Made by a program: the position numbers and the translations under genes. Shown here one piece after another: positions 8,493 through 17,774 of a stretch of DNA of 64,000 nt. The stretch is from Thermoguttaceae bacterium (GTDB taxonomy: Bacteria; Planctomycetota; Planctomycetia; Pirellulales; Thermoguttaceae), in assembly GCA_017434455.1 (NCBI GenBank), contig JAFRFG010000014.1:175824-239823 (forward strand), in the 5' to 3' direction. How positions within the stretch are numbered: position 1 is the first letter of the stretch; each line of letters opens with the position of its first letter. The notes under the pieces were generated by a model that saw nothing but the letters and a program-made list of their open reading frames with translations, had not been told where the DNA came from and searched no databases.

Positions 8493-10013
8493 CTACTCCT
8501 CAAACTTCATCGAGTACAAATCGGCCTCGCGCATGACGAAACGCAGCGAGACCGTCTTCCCCGCCAGGGACGATACATCGGTGCTGCCGTTCCACGCGCA
8601 GCGCCAGTCGAGCGTGTCGCCGAAGAACATGTCGCACTGGTCCAACGTGAAGCCGGGGATCGGATTGCCCGCTTCATCGAGGAATTCCATCTTCACAAAC
8701 CCGGCCGCGGCCGTCCCGAGATTAAGCGACAGTTCCTTCCCCGTGAAGGTGAACGGGCGCGTGGTCATCTCGCCGACTTTGTTCTTCGCGTGAACCGAGC
8801 CGAAGCCGTCGATCCGCAGCGTATAGCGGCGCAGCAGCGAAGTCGTTCCGGTGAACGACATTTCGGAGGCGAAGAGCGACAGTTCCCTCGGGCAGTCGTC
8901 CCGAAGCGAGTCGGTCTCGATCATCGTCCAGGCAATACCGTTATCGCCGTAGACCCAGTTGTTCTTCGTCTTGAGCCCCGGCGGGAGAAACGCCTCGTTC
9001 GAGCGGCGGAAATGAACCCCGTCCCGGCTCGTGATATAGGGCGCATCGGTCACCGCCGTGCCGTAGCGCGGCGCCTGGGTCATTCGTTCCTGACGGTGGT
9101 CCCACTCCGGCAGAAATTCCGTCGCGCGGATCAGCCCATTATCGACATAGCGGGTCGGAAAACCGATATAGATATTCTTTGCCCGGTAGTAGGGCCGAAT
9201 CTGATTGGTATAGTATTGCGCCTCGGGAACCGGCCCTTCCCCTTCGGGGAAGACCAAAGGTCCCTCGTTCGTCCAATGGAGGTAATCGTCCGAAACCGCC
9301 CGGGCGATCATACGGGTTCCATTGAAGCCCCCCTCCGAGAAGATACGGTAGTAGAGAATGTACTTTTGTTCTTTCTCGGACCAGAAGGTGATGTTCTGCG
9401 TGTCGAACGCCCCGTCAGTATAAACCGGCTTGTCGCTGATCGGCGTCCAGTGGATACCGTCCGGCGACTGATAGGCGTACAGCCCCGACAGATCCATCGT
9501 AAAGCCGACCGCCTTATAGCGGGCTTCCGGCTTGGCGTTGGGGTTCGTGTCGATGAAGGGGGAGAAGTCGTGGCACTCGGCGTGATTGGCGGTCTGGTTG
9601 AGGACAATGTTATTCTCCTTTGATCCCTCCCACTCGAAAAACCCCAGATTGGGGCGGGTCCAATGGATCCCGTCCTCACTCTCGTAGGTCGTGATCACCA
9701 GACGATGCCCCTGCTGCGCCCCGTTATTGATCGACCACGCCTTCGCGTAGGCGCGATAGATCTTCGCCTGGTCGTCATAGAGAATCGTCCAATAGCCGCA
9801 GTTGTTCCCCTCCCACGGCTTATCGCAGACAAACGCCAGCTCCTGCGGCACCGGGTGATGGACTCGAATCTCGCAGTCGGTCATCGAAGCGACCATCGTA
9901 TCGTCCCAGAACACTTCACGCTGGTCGCCCAGCGGATAGACCTCCTGCGCCGCGGCCGACAGACAAGCCGACAAACCGAACAACAGACCCAACAGAACAG
10001 TTCGCAAACTCAT
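8493..10013 (-). CDS. Secreted beta-propeller glycosidase-like protein, array copy P2
   Basis: 506 aa with signal peptide MSLRTVLLGLLFGL.... The mature start EVYPLGDQRE is shared with P8, seven genes away. It carries the least conserved N-terminal block of the array: EVFWDDTMVASMTDCEIRV, so the Cys present in the ELFCDD/ELFCDE block of all other copies is Trp here. The region around 355-368 reads GDNGIAWTMIE where others have GDNYLAWTVIE, and TDAPYITSRDG replaces TDSVYITSRDG. The C-terminal domain is standard. The gap to P1 is 54 bp. Confidence 0.87.
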   Translation of the reverse strand: MSLRTVLLGLLFGLSACLSAAAQEVYPLGDQREVFWDDTMVASMTDCEIRVHHPVPQELAFVCDKPWEGNNCGYWTILYDDQAKIYRAYAKAWSINNGAQQGHRLVITTYESEDGIHWTRPNLGFFEWEGSKENNIVLNQTANHAECHDFSPFIDTNPNAKPEARYKAVGFTMDLSGLYAYQSPDGIHWTPISDKPVYTDGAFDTQNITFWSEKEQKYILYYRIFSEGGFNGTRMIARAVSDDYLHWTNEGPLVFPEGEGPVPEAQYYTNQIRPYYRAKNIYIGFPTRYVDNGLIRATEFLPEWDHRQERMTQAPRYGTAVTDAPYITSRDGVHFRRSNEAFLPPGLKTKNNWVYGDNGIAWTMIETDSLRDDCPRELSLFASEMSFTGTTSLLRRYTLRIDGFGSVHAKNKVGEMTTRPFTFTGKELSLNLGTAAAGFVKMEFLDEAGNPIPGFTLDQCDMFFGDTLDWRCAWNGSTDVSSLAGKTVSLRFVMREADLYSMKFEE

Positions 10014-10067
10014 TGAACGCCTTTTCCTGTATTGATATTCAGTGGGGTGAAACGCCGGCGGCGGTTC

Positions 10068-11603
10068 TTATTCCTCAAACTTCATCGAGTACAAATCGGC
10101 CTCGCGCATGACAAAGCGAAGCGAGACCGTCTTTCCCGCCAGGGAAGAAACATCGGTGCTGCCGTTCCAAGAACAGCGCCAATCGAGCGTATCGCCGAAG
10201 AACATGTCGCACTCCTCCAGGGTAAACCCGGGGATCGGCTCTCCCGCCTCGTCGAGAAATTCCATCTTCACGAACCCCGCCGCGGCCGTACCGACATTAA
10301 GCGACAGTTCCTTCCCGGAAAAGGTAAACGGGCGCGTGACCATCTCGCCGATGGTGTTCTTCGCGTGGACCGAGCCGAAGCCGTCGATCCGCAGCGTGAA
10401 GCGGCGCATCCTCGAAACCGTCCCCGTGAAGGACGACTCGGTCGCGTAGAGGGAAAGCTCCCTCGGGCAGTCGTCCCGCAGAGAATCGGTCTCGATCACC
10501 GTCCAGGCGAGGTAGTTGTCGCCGTACGCCCAGTTGTCCTTGGTCTTAAGCCCCGGCGAAAGGAACGCCTCGTTCGACCGGCGGAAATGCTTTCCGTCGC
10601 GGCTGGTGATATAGACCGAGTCGGTCACCGCCGTCCCGTAACGCCGCTCCTGTGTCATCCTTTCCTGACGGCGGTCCCACTGGGGAAGAGATTCGGTCGC
10701 GCGCTGAAGACCGTTGTCGACGTAGCGCGCCGGAAAACCGATGTAGACGTTCGGCGCCCGATAGTAGGGGCGAATCTGATTGACATAATATTGCGCCTCG
10801 GGAACCGGGCCTTCCCCCTCGGGGAAGACTAAAGGCCCCTCGTTCGTCCAATGAAGGTAATCGTCCGAAACGGCGCGGGCGATCATGCGTGTCCCCGAGT
10901 ACCCCCCTTCCGAGAAGATCCGGTAGTAGAGGATGTACTTTTGTTCTTTCTCGGACCAGAAGGTGATGTTCTGCGTGTCGAACGCCCCGTCGGTGTAGAC
11001 CGGCTCGGTGCTCATCGGCGTCCAATGCAGCCCGTCCGGCGACTGGTAGGCGAAGAGCCCCTTGGAATCCATCCCCTTGCCGATCCCCTTGTACCGCGCC
11101 TCGGGTTTGGCGTTGGGGTTCGTGTCGATGAAGGGGGAGAAGTCGTGGCACTCGGCGTGAATGGCGGTCTCGTTGAGGATGATGTTATTGTCTTTTGAAC
11201 CCTCCCATTCGAACTGCCCGATGTTGGGGCGGGTCCAATGGATGCCGTCCTCGCTTTCGAAGGTCATGATCACCAGCGGATGGGACGGATGGACCCCGTC
11301 CCCCTGTGCCCACCCCTGTGCGTACGCCCGATACAGGCGCGCCTGATCGTCGTAAAGAACGGTCCAGTAGCCGCAGCTGTTCCCCTCCCATGGCTGATCG
11401 CACGTGATGGCGATCTCCTGCGGCACCGGCTGATGGACCAGGATCTGACAGTCGCTCATCGACGCGACCATCGTATCGTCACAGAAAAGCTCCCGATCGG
11501 AGCCGAGGGGGAAGACCTCCTGCGCCGGCAGCGACGCGGCGGCCAATGTGAACAGCGCCGCGGAAAGAAACAGGCGCGGGGATAACTTAACGGGCGGTTT
11601 CAT
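10068..11603 (-). CDS. Secreted beta-propeller glycosidase-like protein, array copy P1 (head of the array)
   Basis: 511 aa and the first gene behind the only strong promoter of the array (11689-11717). Its signal peptide (MKPPVKLSPRLFLSAALFTL...) is unrelated to the two recurring signal cassettes of the other copies and is five residues longer. The mature protein is a normal family member (EVFPLGSDRELFCDD; four HW/HF blade motifs; C-terminal sandwich with the FFGDTLDWRCSWNGS block). GAGG lies 11 bases before the ATG. The unique leader and signal suggest that this is the anchor copy from which the others expanded, or a copy captured at the recombination boundary (inference). Confidence 0.88.
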   Translation of the reverse strand: MKPPVKLSPRLFLSAALFTLAAASLPAQEVFPLGSDRELFCDDTMVASMSDCQILVHQPVPQEIAITCDQPWEGNSCGYWTVLYDDQARLYRAYAQGWAQGDGVHPSHPLVIMTFESEDGIHWTRPNIGQFEWEGSKDNNIILNETAIHAECHDFSPFIDTNPNAKPEARYKGIGKGMDSKGLFAYQSPDGLHWTPMSTEPVYTDGAFDTQNITFWSEKEQKYILYYRIFSEGGYSGTRMIARAVSDDYLHWTNEGPLVFPEGEGPVPEAQYYVNQIRPYYRAPNVYIGFPARYVDNGLQRATESLPQWDRRQERMTQERRYGTAVTDSVYITSRDGKHFRRSNEAFLSPGLKTKDNWAYGDNYLAWTVIETDSLRDDCPRELSLYATESSFTGTVSRMRRFTLRIDGFGSVHAKNTIGEMVTRPFTFSGKELSLNVGTAAAGFVKMEFLDEAGEPIPGFTLEECDMFFGDTLDWRCSWNGSTDVSSLAGKTVSLRFVMREADLYSMKFEE

Positions 11604-11688
11604 GGTTCAAAATTCCTCACGGCTGCGCGCTTCATGCTGAAAACGGGAAACAGCCCGCCACGTCCGTTTTGGGCTCTCTTAACTCTAG

Positions 11689-11717
11689 ATTTTAGCGGGG
11701 CGGGGAGCGATTTTCAA
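11689..11717 (-). promoter_or_regulatory. Sigma70-type promoter for the propeller array
   Basis: On the minus strand, TTGAAA (11717-11712) and TAAAAT (11694-11689) are separated by exactly 17 bases, each matching consensus at 5 of 6 positions. The likely transcript start is about 80 bases before the ATG of P1. No comparable promoter was seen in the gaps inside the array, which argues for one polycistronic message. Confidence 0.55.
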
Positions 11718-11754
11718 CGGCTTCAGGCCGGGGACAGCGCGGCGCGCCGGCAAG

Positions 11755-11783
11755 TTGCGCCGGGCCGCGCCGGAAGGTAAAAT
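11755..11783 (+). promoter_or_regulatory. Sigma70-type promoter for the cytochrome-like/sialidase operon
   Basis: TTGCGC (11755-11760) and TAAAAT (11778-11783) are separated by 17 bases. It is back to back with the array promoter; the two -35 boxes are only 37 bp apart, so a regulator bound between them could control both operons. Confidence 0.45.
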
Positions 11784-11857
11784 GGTTCTTTGCGGCCGGC
11801 AGACGGCGCGTCCCCTCACCATCCACAACGCCACAACAACGACATAACGAGGATTTG

Positions 11858-14800
11858 ATGAAACACCAATCGATCGCCCGGGTGATTCTTCCGATTCTTT
11901 GCTGCTTTGCCCTGGCCGCCGCGGCTTCGGCCGATGAACCGTATCCGCGGCAGCGGCTCCTGCGCGACTGGCTCTATCAGGACGCCGGCACGCTGGCGGT
12001 CGACGACTATTTCACCGACACAGGCGGGGCCGAGAAAGAATCGGCGCTGGTTCAAAAGGTCCTGGATGATTTGGAGGCGTTCGACAGCCCGGCCCGCGAC
12101 GCGCTCGCTTCACGCCTGGACGACCTGCGAACCCGGGGGGTGAATGCCGCCGACGAAGCGTGGAAGGCACTCTACATCGACGCTTGTACGGAACGCCGAC
12201 GCGAGCGTCTTCGTGTCTTCGACGACTTCCCGCGCGAGTATATCTTCGCCAAGCACTTTGTCTTCGGCGACGCCCAGGCGATGTTCGCGATGACCGACCA
12301 TCTGACCGACGCCATCTTCCGCGAGAAGGGGGGCGACTACCGGATGGGCTCGTCGCTGGAGAAACTCCGGATCGAGCCGGACGGAACGGTTCGCACCGAA
12401 ACGCTCCTAAACGACCCGACCGGCGTGGTTCGCGACCCGTGCGTCTCGTACGACGGGAAGACCCTCGCCTTTTCGATGCGCAAAACCGACGCCGAGGGAG
12501 GGGACGATTTTCACCTCTACACGATGGATCTGGCCACCGGCGAGTTCCGGCAGATCACCTTCGGCCCCGGCACCGCCGATATGGAACCGGAGTGGCTGCC
12601 GGACGGAAATCTGATCTTCACCTCGACCCGCTGCGTGCAGTCGGCCCCCTGCTGGTGGTCGAGCGTCTGCAACCTCTACACCTGCGACGCGCGGGGACGG
12701 TACATTCGCCGGCTCGGCTATGACCATGGGCATACGGTCTTTCCGCACATGACCGGCGACGGCCGGGTGATCTATACCCGCTGGGAATATTCTGACCGAC
12801 ACGCCGGCTATCTGCACAGTCTGTTTGTGATGAATCCCGACGGAACGAACCAGACCGAGTTCTATGGGAATAACTCACAGTTCCCCGCGGCGATTCTGCA
12901 CGCCCGCTCGGTCCCCGGATCGACGAAGGTCTTCGCCATCTCGGGGGCGCACCATATCGACCAGCGGGGGAAGCTGATCGTCATCGACCGCAAGGAAGGG
13001 ACCGAGGCGGGGGTGGGGATTCAATATATGGCCCCGCTGCGCCCCTATCCGGTTGAGGAGGGGGTGGGAACCGCCGGCGGCAACGTTATTCACGGCACCG
13101 ACGGGGAACAGTTCCAATATCCGTGGCCGCTGGATGAGGAAAATTTCCTCGTCTCGTATATGCCCGAGGGGGGGCCGATACGCGGGCTAAAAGGGATCAA
13201 AGGAGATAAAAAAGGCAGCCCGCCGTTCGGCATCTACTGGATGAACGCCGACGGCGAGCGTGAGCTGCTGGTCTACGACCCGGTGATCTCCTCGGGACAG
13301 ACGGTGGCGCTGCAGGCGCGCGAAAAACCGATCGCGCGCGTTTCCCAGGTCGACGAGACAAAAACGACCGGGACCTTCTACGTACAGGATGTCTACTACG
13401 GCCCCGGCATGGAGGGAGTCGAGCGGGGGACGGCGAAGAAGATTCGGGTCGTCGCCCTCGATTACCGCGCCAAGGGGACCGTCGCGCTGGGCCTTCATCC
13501 GTGGGGAGGGCACCAGACCTCGCCGTGCGCCATCAATAACGGCTGCTACGATGTTCGTCATGTCCTGGGGACCGCCGATGTCGAGGAGGACGGAAGCTGT
13601 TCGTTCGAGGTTCCCGCGCGGGTGCCGGTCTTTTTCCAGATGCTCGACGAAAAAGGGCAAATGATCCAGAATATGCGCAGCTGGGCGGTCGTTCTCCCGG
13701 GAGAGACCTTCTCGTGCATCGGCTGTCATGAGGATAAAAACTCGACCTATTCCAGCGAGCGCCCCGCGACGATCGCCAGCGGCAAGCCGGCGCAAAAACT
13801 CACCCCCTTCTTCGCCCCGGGCGAGGAACCGGTTCAGGAGATGGAGCGGTTCCTGTCCGACGACGAGAAAGAGGCGATGGCGTACCTGGGGACCAACGCG
13901 CCGCAGGGAATGGATGTTCCGACCGGCTTTTCGTATGTTCGCGAGGTCCAGCCGATTTGGGACCGGCACTGCGTCTGCTGCCACGCCGGCGGGAAGAACC
14001 CCGACAAGAAAGATGTCCCGCTGTCGCTGCTCGGGGACGACCGGCCGATCACCAACGACGAGATCTATAACCGGGCCAAATGGCGGCTGACGAAGCGTCC
14101 CTACGGCTTCGGCAAAACGCAGGGGACGCCGGGGCGCATGTTCACCGAGTCGTACATCAACCTGACCGACTTCGGGTATAACGCGAAGATCCCTAAATCG
14201 ACCCACGCCGATATCGCTCAGGCGAAGGAAGACCCGGTCTATCTGGACTATTTCGGCGGGGATATCAACAATGTCCCGAACCCGAACCGCGACGGCTACA
14301 GCGCCGACGAGTACGCGGGCAAAGGGATCATCAACTGGCTGCACGTCTCGTCGCTTTGTGCGATGCTCCCCCCCTACTCTTACGGCTCGAGCTCCAGCCC
14401 GCTGATGAACTATCTGGAGCCGTCGCACTACGGCGTGCGGCTCTCGCAAAAAGAAAAAGAAACCGTCGCCTGCTGGATCGATTTGAACGTCCCGTTCTGC
14501 GGCAGCTGGATGGAGCGCAATATCTGGGACCAGCTTCGGCACGATGTCCACTCGGGGCTCACCCCGTGGTATGTCTATCGGGATAAGATGCGGGAGATTT
14601 ACCTTTATTTCGAGGCGAAGCGGCTTAAGAACGCCGAGGTCGAAACCGCCAATCTCGTAAAGTACCGCGAGCACCTCGCCGACGGTACCGACTTTGGAAT
14701 CGATGCCTTCCCGCGGTATAACTTCGGCAGCCAGGAAACACAAAAAGCGTTTGTCGAGTACCTCGACAGTCTCCCGCGGACCGTTCCGATCTTCGGCCGG

Positions 14801-15301
14801 GCCGAGGGGGTCTGCGCCAACGGCGGCTCGAACGTCGTCGGGAATCCGGTCCGCAATCTGGCGGTTAACCCCGACGCCTACGCCTACCATCTGCGAAGCT
14901 ACCCCCGCGCCACATCGAACGCGCACCAGCAGTATCGGCCGGAGTACTCCCCGGTTTGCGCGATCGACGGAAAGACCGACGGGGAACATTTCTGGCGGCC
15001 GGGCCGCCGGACCGATTCGGCGCTGACGATCGAATTCGGCCGCCCCGTCGAGATCGACCGCGCGGTGCTCACCCTCCATCTGGACGAGAACCAGACGAAG
15101 ACGTGGGAATCGGCGGCGCTGGAATTTGCCGACGGCTCGACGATCGATCTGACGCTGGCCGCCACCGATCAGCCGCAGGAGTTTTCGTTCCCGAAGGTAA
15201 CGACCGACCGTGTCACGCTCAAGAACCTCTCCGAGCGCTTCCCCCTGGGGGACAACGGCGTGGCGGAATTGGAGATCTGGGGGAAAGACGCGCCGCAATA
15301 A
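11858..15301 (+). CDS. Large secreted protein: TolB-like propeller, HzsA-like domain, two CxxCH haem motifs, discoidin-like C-terminus
   Basis: 1147 aa with signal peptide (residues 1-23). The ATG at 11858 is preceded by GAGG at a 5-base spacing; a TTG just before it is ignored. Visible parts are: TolB/WD40-like beta-propeller repeats (about 190-390, e.g. DGKTLAF, LYTMDLATGEFRQIT, LFVMNPDGTNQ); a region resembling the middle domain of hydrazine synthase alpha (about 500-620) ending in the first haem motif CIGCH (620-624); a second haem motif CVCCH (705-709) in a cytochrome c-like segment; and a discoidin/F5-8-like beta-sandwich (about 1000-1147). Such multidomain proteins are frequent in Planctomycetota, with unknown role. 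Hydrazine synthesis is not implied. It heads the operon with the two sialidase-fold genes. Confidence 0.8.
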   Translation: MKHQSIARVILPILCCFALAAAASADEPYPRQRLLRDWLYQDAGTLAVDDYFTDTGGAEKESALVQKVLDDLEAFDSPARDALASRLDDLRTRGVNAADEAWKALYIDACTERRRERLRVFDDFPREYIFAKHFVFGDAQAMFAMTDHLTDAIFREKGGDYRMGSSLEKLRIEPDGTVRTETLLNDPTGVVRDPCVSYDGKTLAFSMRKTDAEGGDDFHLYTMDLATGEFRQITFGPGTADMEPEWLPDGNLIFTSTRCVQSAPCWWSSVCNLYTCDARGRYIRRLGYDHGHTVFPHMTGDGRVIYTRWEYSDRHAGYLHSLFVMNPDGTNQTEFYGNNSQFPAAILHARSVPGSTKVFAISGAHHIDQRGKLIVIDRKEGTEAGVGIQYMAPLRPYPVEEGVGTAGGNVIHGTDGEQFQYPWPLDEENFLVSYMPEGGPIRGLKGIKGDKKGSPPFGIYWMNADGERELLVYDPVISSGQTVALQAREKPIARVSQVDETKTTGTFYVQDVYYGPGMEGVERGTAKKIRVVALDYRAKGTVALGLHPWGGHQTSPCAINNGCYDVRHVLGTADVEEDGSCSFEVPARVPVFFQMLDEKGQMIQNMRSWAVVLPGETFSCIGCHEDKNSTYSSERPATIASGKPAQKLTPFFAPGEEPVQEMERFLSDDEKEAMAYLGTNAPQGMDVPTGFSYVREVQPIWDRHCVCCHAGGKNPDKKDVPLSLLGDDRPITNDEIYNRAKWRLTKRPYGFGKTQGTPGRMFTESYINLTDFGYNAKIPKSTHADIAQAKEDPVYLDYFGGDINNVPNPNRDGYSADEYAGKGIINWLHVSSLCAMLPPYSYGSSSSPLMNYLEPSHYGVRLSQKEKETVACWIDLNVPFCGSWMERNIWDQLRHDVHSGLTPWYVYRDKMREIYLYFEAKRLKNAEVETANLVKYREHLADGTDFGIDAFPRYNFGSQETQKAFVEYLDSLPRTVPIFGRAEGVCANGGSNVVGNPVRNLAVNPDAYAYHLRSYPRATSNAHQQYRPEYSPVCAIDGKTDGEHFWRPGRRTDSALTIEFGRPVEIDRAVLTLHLDENQTKTWESAALEFADGSTIDLTLAATDQPQEFSFPKVTTDRVTLKNLSERFPLGDNGVAELEIWGKDAPQ

Positions 15302-15340
15302 TTCTTCTGACACAAAACCCAACGACTCTGGAACCGTACC

Positions 15341-16531
15341 ATGACCAAAATCACGAAACTTCTGATCGCTTGCTTCTTTTTAACCGCCGCGGGCCTGACG
15401 GCCGATGAGCCGGCGGTCGATCCGCTCGCCCCGCCCCCGATCCTCCGGCCGGTTCCCGAGAAGTACGCCGACTCGCAGCGCCGCTGGCAGGGGATCTCCT
15501 CGCTGGAGACCGACGGCGATTCCCGGCTTTGGGTCTGCTGGTACTCCGGCGGCGTGACCGAAGGGGGAGAGAACTATGTCCTGCTGGCGGTCAGCAATGA
15601 TCTGGGGGATACCTGGTCCGAGCCGCTTTTGGCGATCGACCCTCCGGGGGTGGTGCGCGCCTTCGATCCGGCGATCTGGCTCGACCCGACCGGACGGCTG
15701 TGGCTCTTTTGGGCTCAGGGGGAGGAACTCCCCCCGTCGTCAGAATCGTATATCTGGGACGGGCGCGCCGGGGTCTGGGCGATCACCACCGACAACCCCG
15801 AGGCGGGGGAAGACGCCGTTTGGTCCCAGCCGCGGCGCATCTGCGACGGCATTATGATGGGAAAGCCGATTGTCGACGCGCGCGGCCGCTATCTTTTCCC
15901 CGTGGCGCTTTGGCTGTTTAAGGGGAAGTACACCGTCCCCGACGAACAGGCCGGTGTCGCGCTGTGGGCCTCGGAAGATCAGGGGAAGACCTTCTCTTTC
16001 TTAGGCCGTTCGAAGGTCGAAAAGAATGTCTCGCTCTTCCATGAGCAGAATATCGTCGAGATGAAGGACGGCTCCTTGAAGATGTTCGCCCGTACCAAAT
16101 ACGGCATCGGCGAAACCGTCTCGCGCGACGGCGGCCTCACCTGGACCGATCTGGCCCCTTCGGCGATCAAGCATACCTCCAGCCGTTTCTTTGTGCGCCG
16201 CTTAAAAAGCGGCCGGCTGCTGCTGGTCAAAAACGGGCCGATCGACAGCGATGTCGGCCGCTCCCGCATGATGGCGTTTCTAAGCGATGACGACGGCGCC
16301 ACCTGGAGCGGCGGCCTGGTCCTCGACGAACGGGACAAAGTCTCGTACCCCGACGGGAACCAAAACGCCGACGGCATTATCTGCGTGACCTACGATCACC
16401 ATCGTTACGGCGATCGCCAGATTATGGCCGCCCGTTTCACCGAAGAAGATATCCTGGCGGGGAAAATTGTCTCGGAACGCTCGAAGCTGAAGATTTTGGT
16501 CAATCAGGCGGCCGGTCCTTCCCCGAATTAA
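15341..16531 (+). CDS. Secreted sialidase-fold (BNR/Asp-box) protein, copy 1
   Basis: 396 aa with signal peptide MTKITKLLIACFFLTAAGLT. Four Asp-box motifs of the type S-x-D-x-G-x-T-W/F are visible: SNDLGDTWSE, SEDQGKTFSF, SRDGGLTWTD and SDDDGATWSG. They mark a six-bladed sialidase propeller. The family includes exo-sialidases and related glycan hydrolases. The catalytic Arg triad and Tyr/Glu could not be assigned with certainty, so sialic acid cleavage is only possible. It lies 39 bp after the cytochrome-like gene and 28 bp before its own paralogue, so the three genes are probably cotranscribed. Confidence 0.82.
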   Translation: MTKITKLLIACFFLTAAGLTADEPAVDPLAPPPILRPVPEKYADSQRRWQGISSLETDGDSRLWVCWYSGGVTEGGENYVLLAVSNDLGDTWSEPLLAIDPPGVVRAFDPAIWLDPTGRLWLFWAQGEELPPSSESYIWDGRAGVWAITTDNPEAGEDAVWSQPRRICDGIMMGKPIVDARGRYLFPVALWLFKGKYTVPDEQAGVALWASEDQGKTFSFLGRSKVEKNVSLFHEQNIVEMKDGSLKMFARTKYGIGETVSRDGGLTWTDLAPSAIKHTSSRFFVRRLKSGRLLLVKNGPIDSDVGRSRMMAFLSDDDGATWSGGLVLDERDKVSYPDGNQNADGIICVTYDHHRYGDRQIMAARFTEEDILAGKIVSERSKLKILVNQAAGPSPN

Positions 16532-16559
16532 AACCACTCTGCAGAAAGAACAATAAGCA

Positions 16560-17750
16560 ATGAAGATCACGAAATGGCTCCTGGCGTCCCTTTGTCTGGC
16601 CGCCGCGCTGTGCGCCGGAAGGTGCGCCGCGGACGATCCGCTGGTGCCTCCGCCGATCCTTCGGCCGGTCCCCGAGAAGTACGCCGACTCGCAGCGCCGC
16701 TGGCAGGGGATCCCCTCGCTGGAGGCGACCTCCGACTCCCGCATTTGGATCTGCTGGTACTCCGGCGGCCGGACCGAGGATGAAGAGAACTACATTTTGC
16801 TGGTGACCAGCCCCGACCGGGGGGAAACTTGGTCGAAGCCGATCTTCGCCATCGACCCGCCGGGGATGGTCCGCGCCTTCGACGCCTCGATGTGGCTCGA
16901 CCCGAACGGGCGGTTCTGGCTCTTCTGGTCGCAGGGGGAGCAGGACTACTCGGGGGAAAAACGGGAATGGGACGGGCGCGTCGGCGTGTGGGCGATCACC
17001 ACCGACAACCCCGAAGCGGGAGAGGACGCCGTCTGGTCCGAGCCGCGCCGCATCTGTGACGGGATCATGATGTGCAAGCCGATCGTCGATTCCCGCGGCC
17101 GGTATCTCCTGCCGGTCTCGATCTGGCGGATCTCGGGGAAGTATCAGCACCTGGTCCCCCCCGAGCGGATCGGCGCCTCGCTGTGGTGCTCGGAAGATCA
17201 AGGGAAGACGTTCTCCTTCCTCGGCCGTTCGTGGGCCGATAAAGAGGTCTCGGAGTACGACGAACATAATATCGTCGAAATGAAGGACGGTTCCTTGAAG
17301 ATGTTCGCCCGCACCAAATACGGCATCGGCGAGTCGGTCTCGCGTGACGGCGGCGTCACCTGGCCCGACCTGACCCCCTCCCCCATTAAGCACACCTCCA
17401 GCCGCTTCTTCGTCCGCCGCCTCCGCTCGGGCCGACTGATTTTGGTGAAGAACGGCCCGATCGACAGCGATGTCGGCCGCACCCGCATGATGGCCTTCTT
17501 GAGCGATGATGACGGCGCCACCTGGAGCGACGGGCTGGTCATCGACGAGCGGACCAACGTCTCGTACCCCGACGGGAACCAGACCGAAGACGGCACCATC
17601 TTCCTGACCTACGACCACGACCGTTACGGCCAGCGCGAGATTATGGCCGCCCGCATTACCGAAGAGGATATCTTAGCGGGCAAAATCGTCACCGAGGGAT
17701 CGAAGCTGAAGATCCGGGTCAACCAGGCCACGGGAGAGCGGTCGTGGTAA
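16560..17750 (+). CDS. Secreted sialidase-fold (BNR/Asp-box) protein, copy 2
   Basis: 396 aa, a tandem paralogue of the preceding gene and of equal length. Near-identical blocks include PPPILRPVPEKYADSQRRW, MKDGSLKMFARTKYGIGE and IDSDVGR. The Asp-box set is retained (SPDRGETWSK, SEDQGKTFSF, SRDGGVTWPD, SDDDGATWSD). The main differences are in the surface loops at about 120-135 and 180-200 (WRISGKYQHLVPPERIGA here). The signal peptide is rich in Ala and Cys. The message probably ends at the hairpin at 17775-17804. Confidence 0.82.
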   Translation: MKITKWLLASLCLAAALCAGRCAADDPLVPPPILRPVPEKYADSQRRWQGIPSLEATSDSRIWICWYSGGRTEDEENYILLVTSPDRGETWSKPIFAIDPPGMVRAFDASMWLDPNGRFWLFWSQGEQDYSGEKREWDGRVGVWAITTDNPEAGEDAVWSEPRRICDGIMMCKPIVDSRGRYLLPVSIWRISGKYQHLVPPERIGASLWCSEDQGKTFSFLGRSWADKEVSEYDEHNIVEMKDGSLKMFARTKYGIGESVSRDGGVTWPDLTPSPIKHTSSRFFVRRLRSGRLILVKNGPIDSDVGRTRMMAFLSDDDGATWSDGLVIDERTNVSYPDGNQTEDGTIFLTYDHDRYGQREIMAARITEEDILAGKIVTEGSKLKIRVNQATGERSW

Positions 17751-17774
17751 CACGGTTCGCTTATCCGGTTGGAT

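Noticed and set aside
1..11603. Assembly artefact producing repeated copies
   Set aside because: The eight copies differ at many positions, in signal peptides and in spacer sequence, so they are distinct genes and not a repeated read.
11858..15301. Anammox hydrazine synthase
   Set aside because: Only the middle domain is similar; the beta/gamma subunits and other anammox genes are absent, and the gene sits in a glycan-type locus.
13187..15322. Long minus-strand frame opposite the cytochrome-like gene
   Set aside because: Arg/Val/Gly-rich translation without domains; the plus strand carries haem motifs and a signal peptide.
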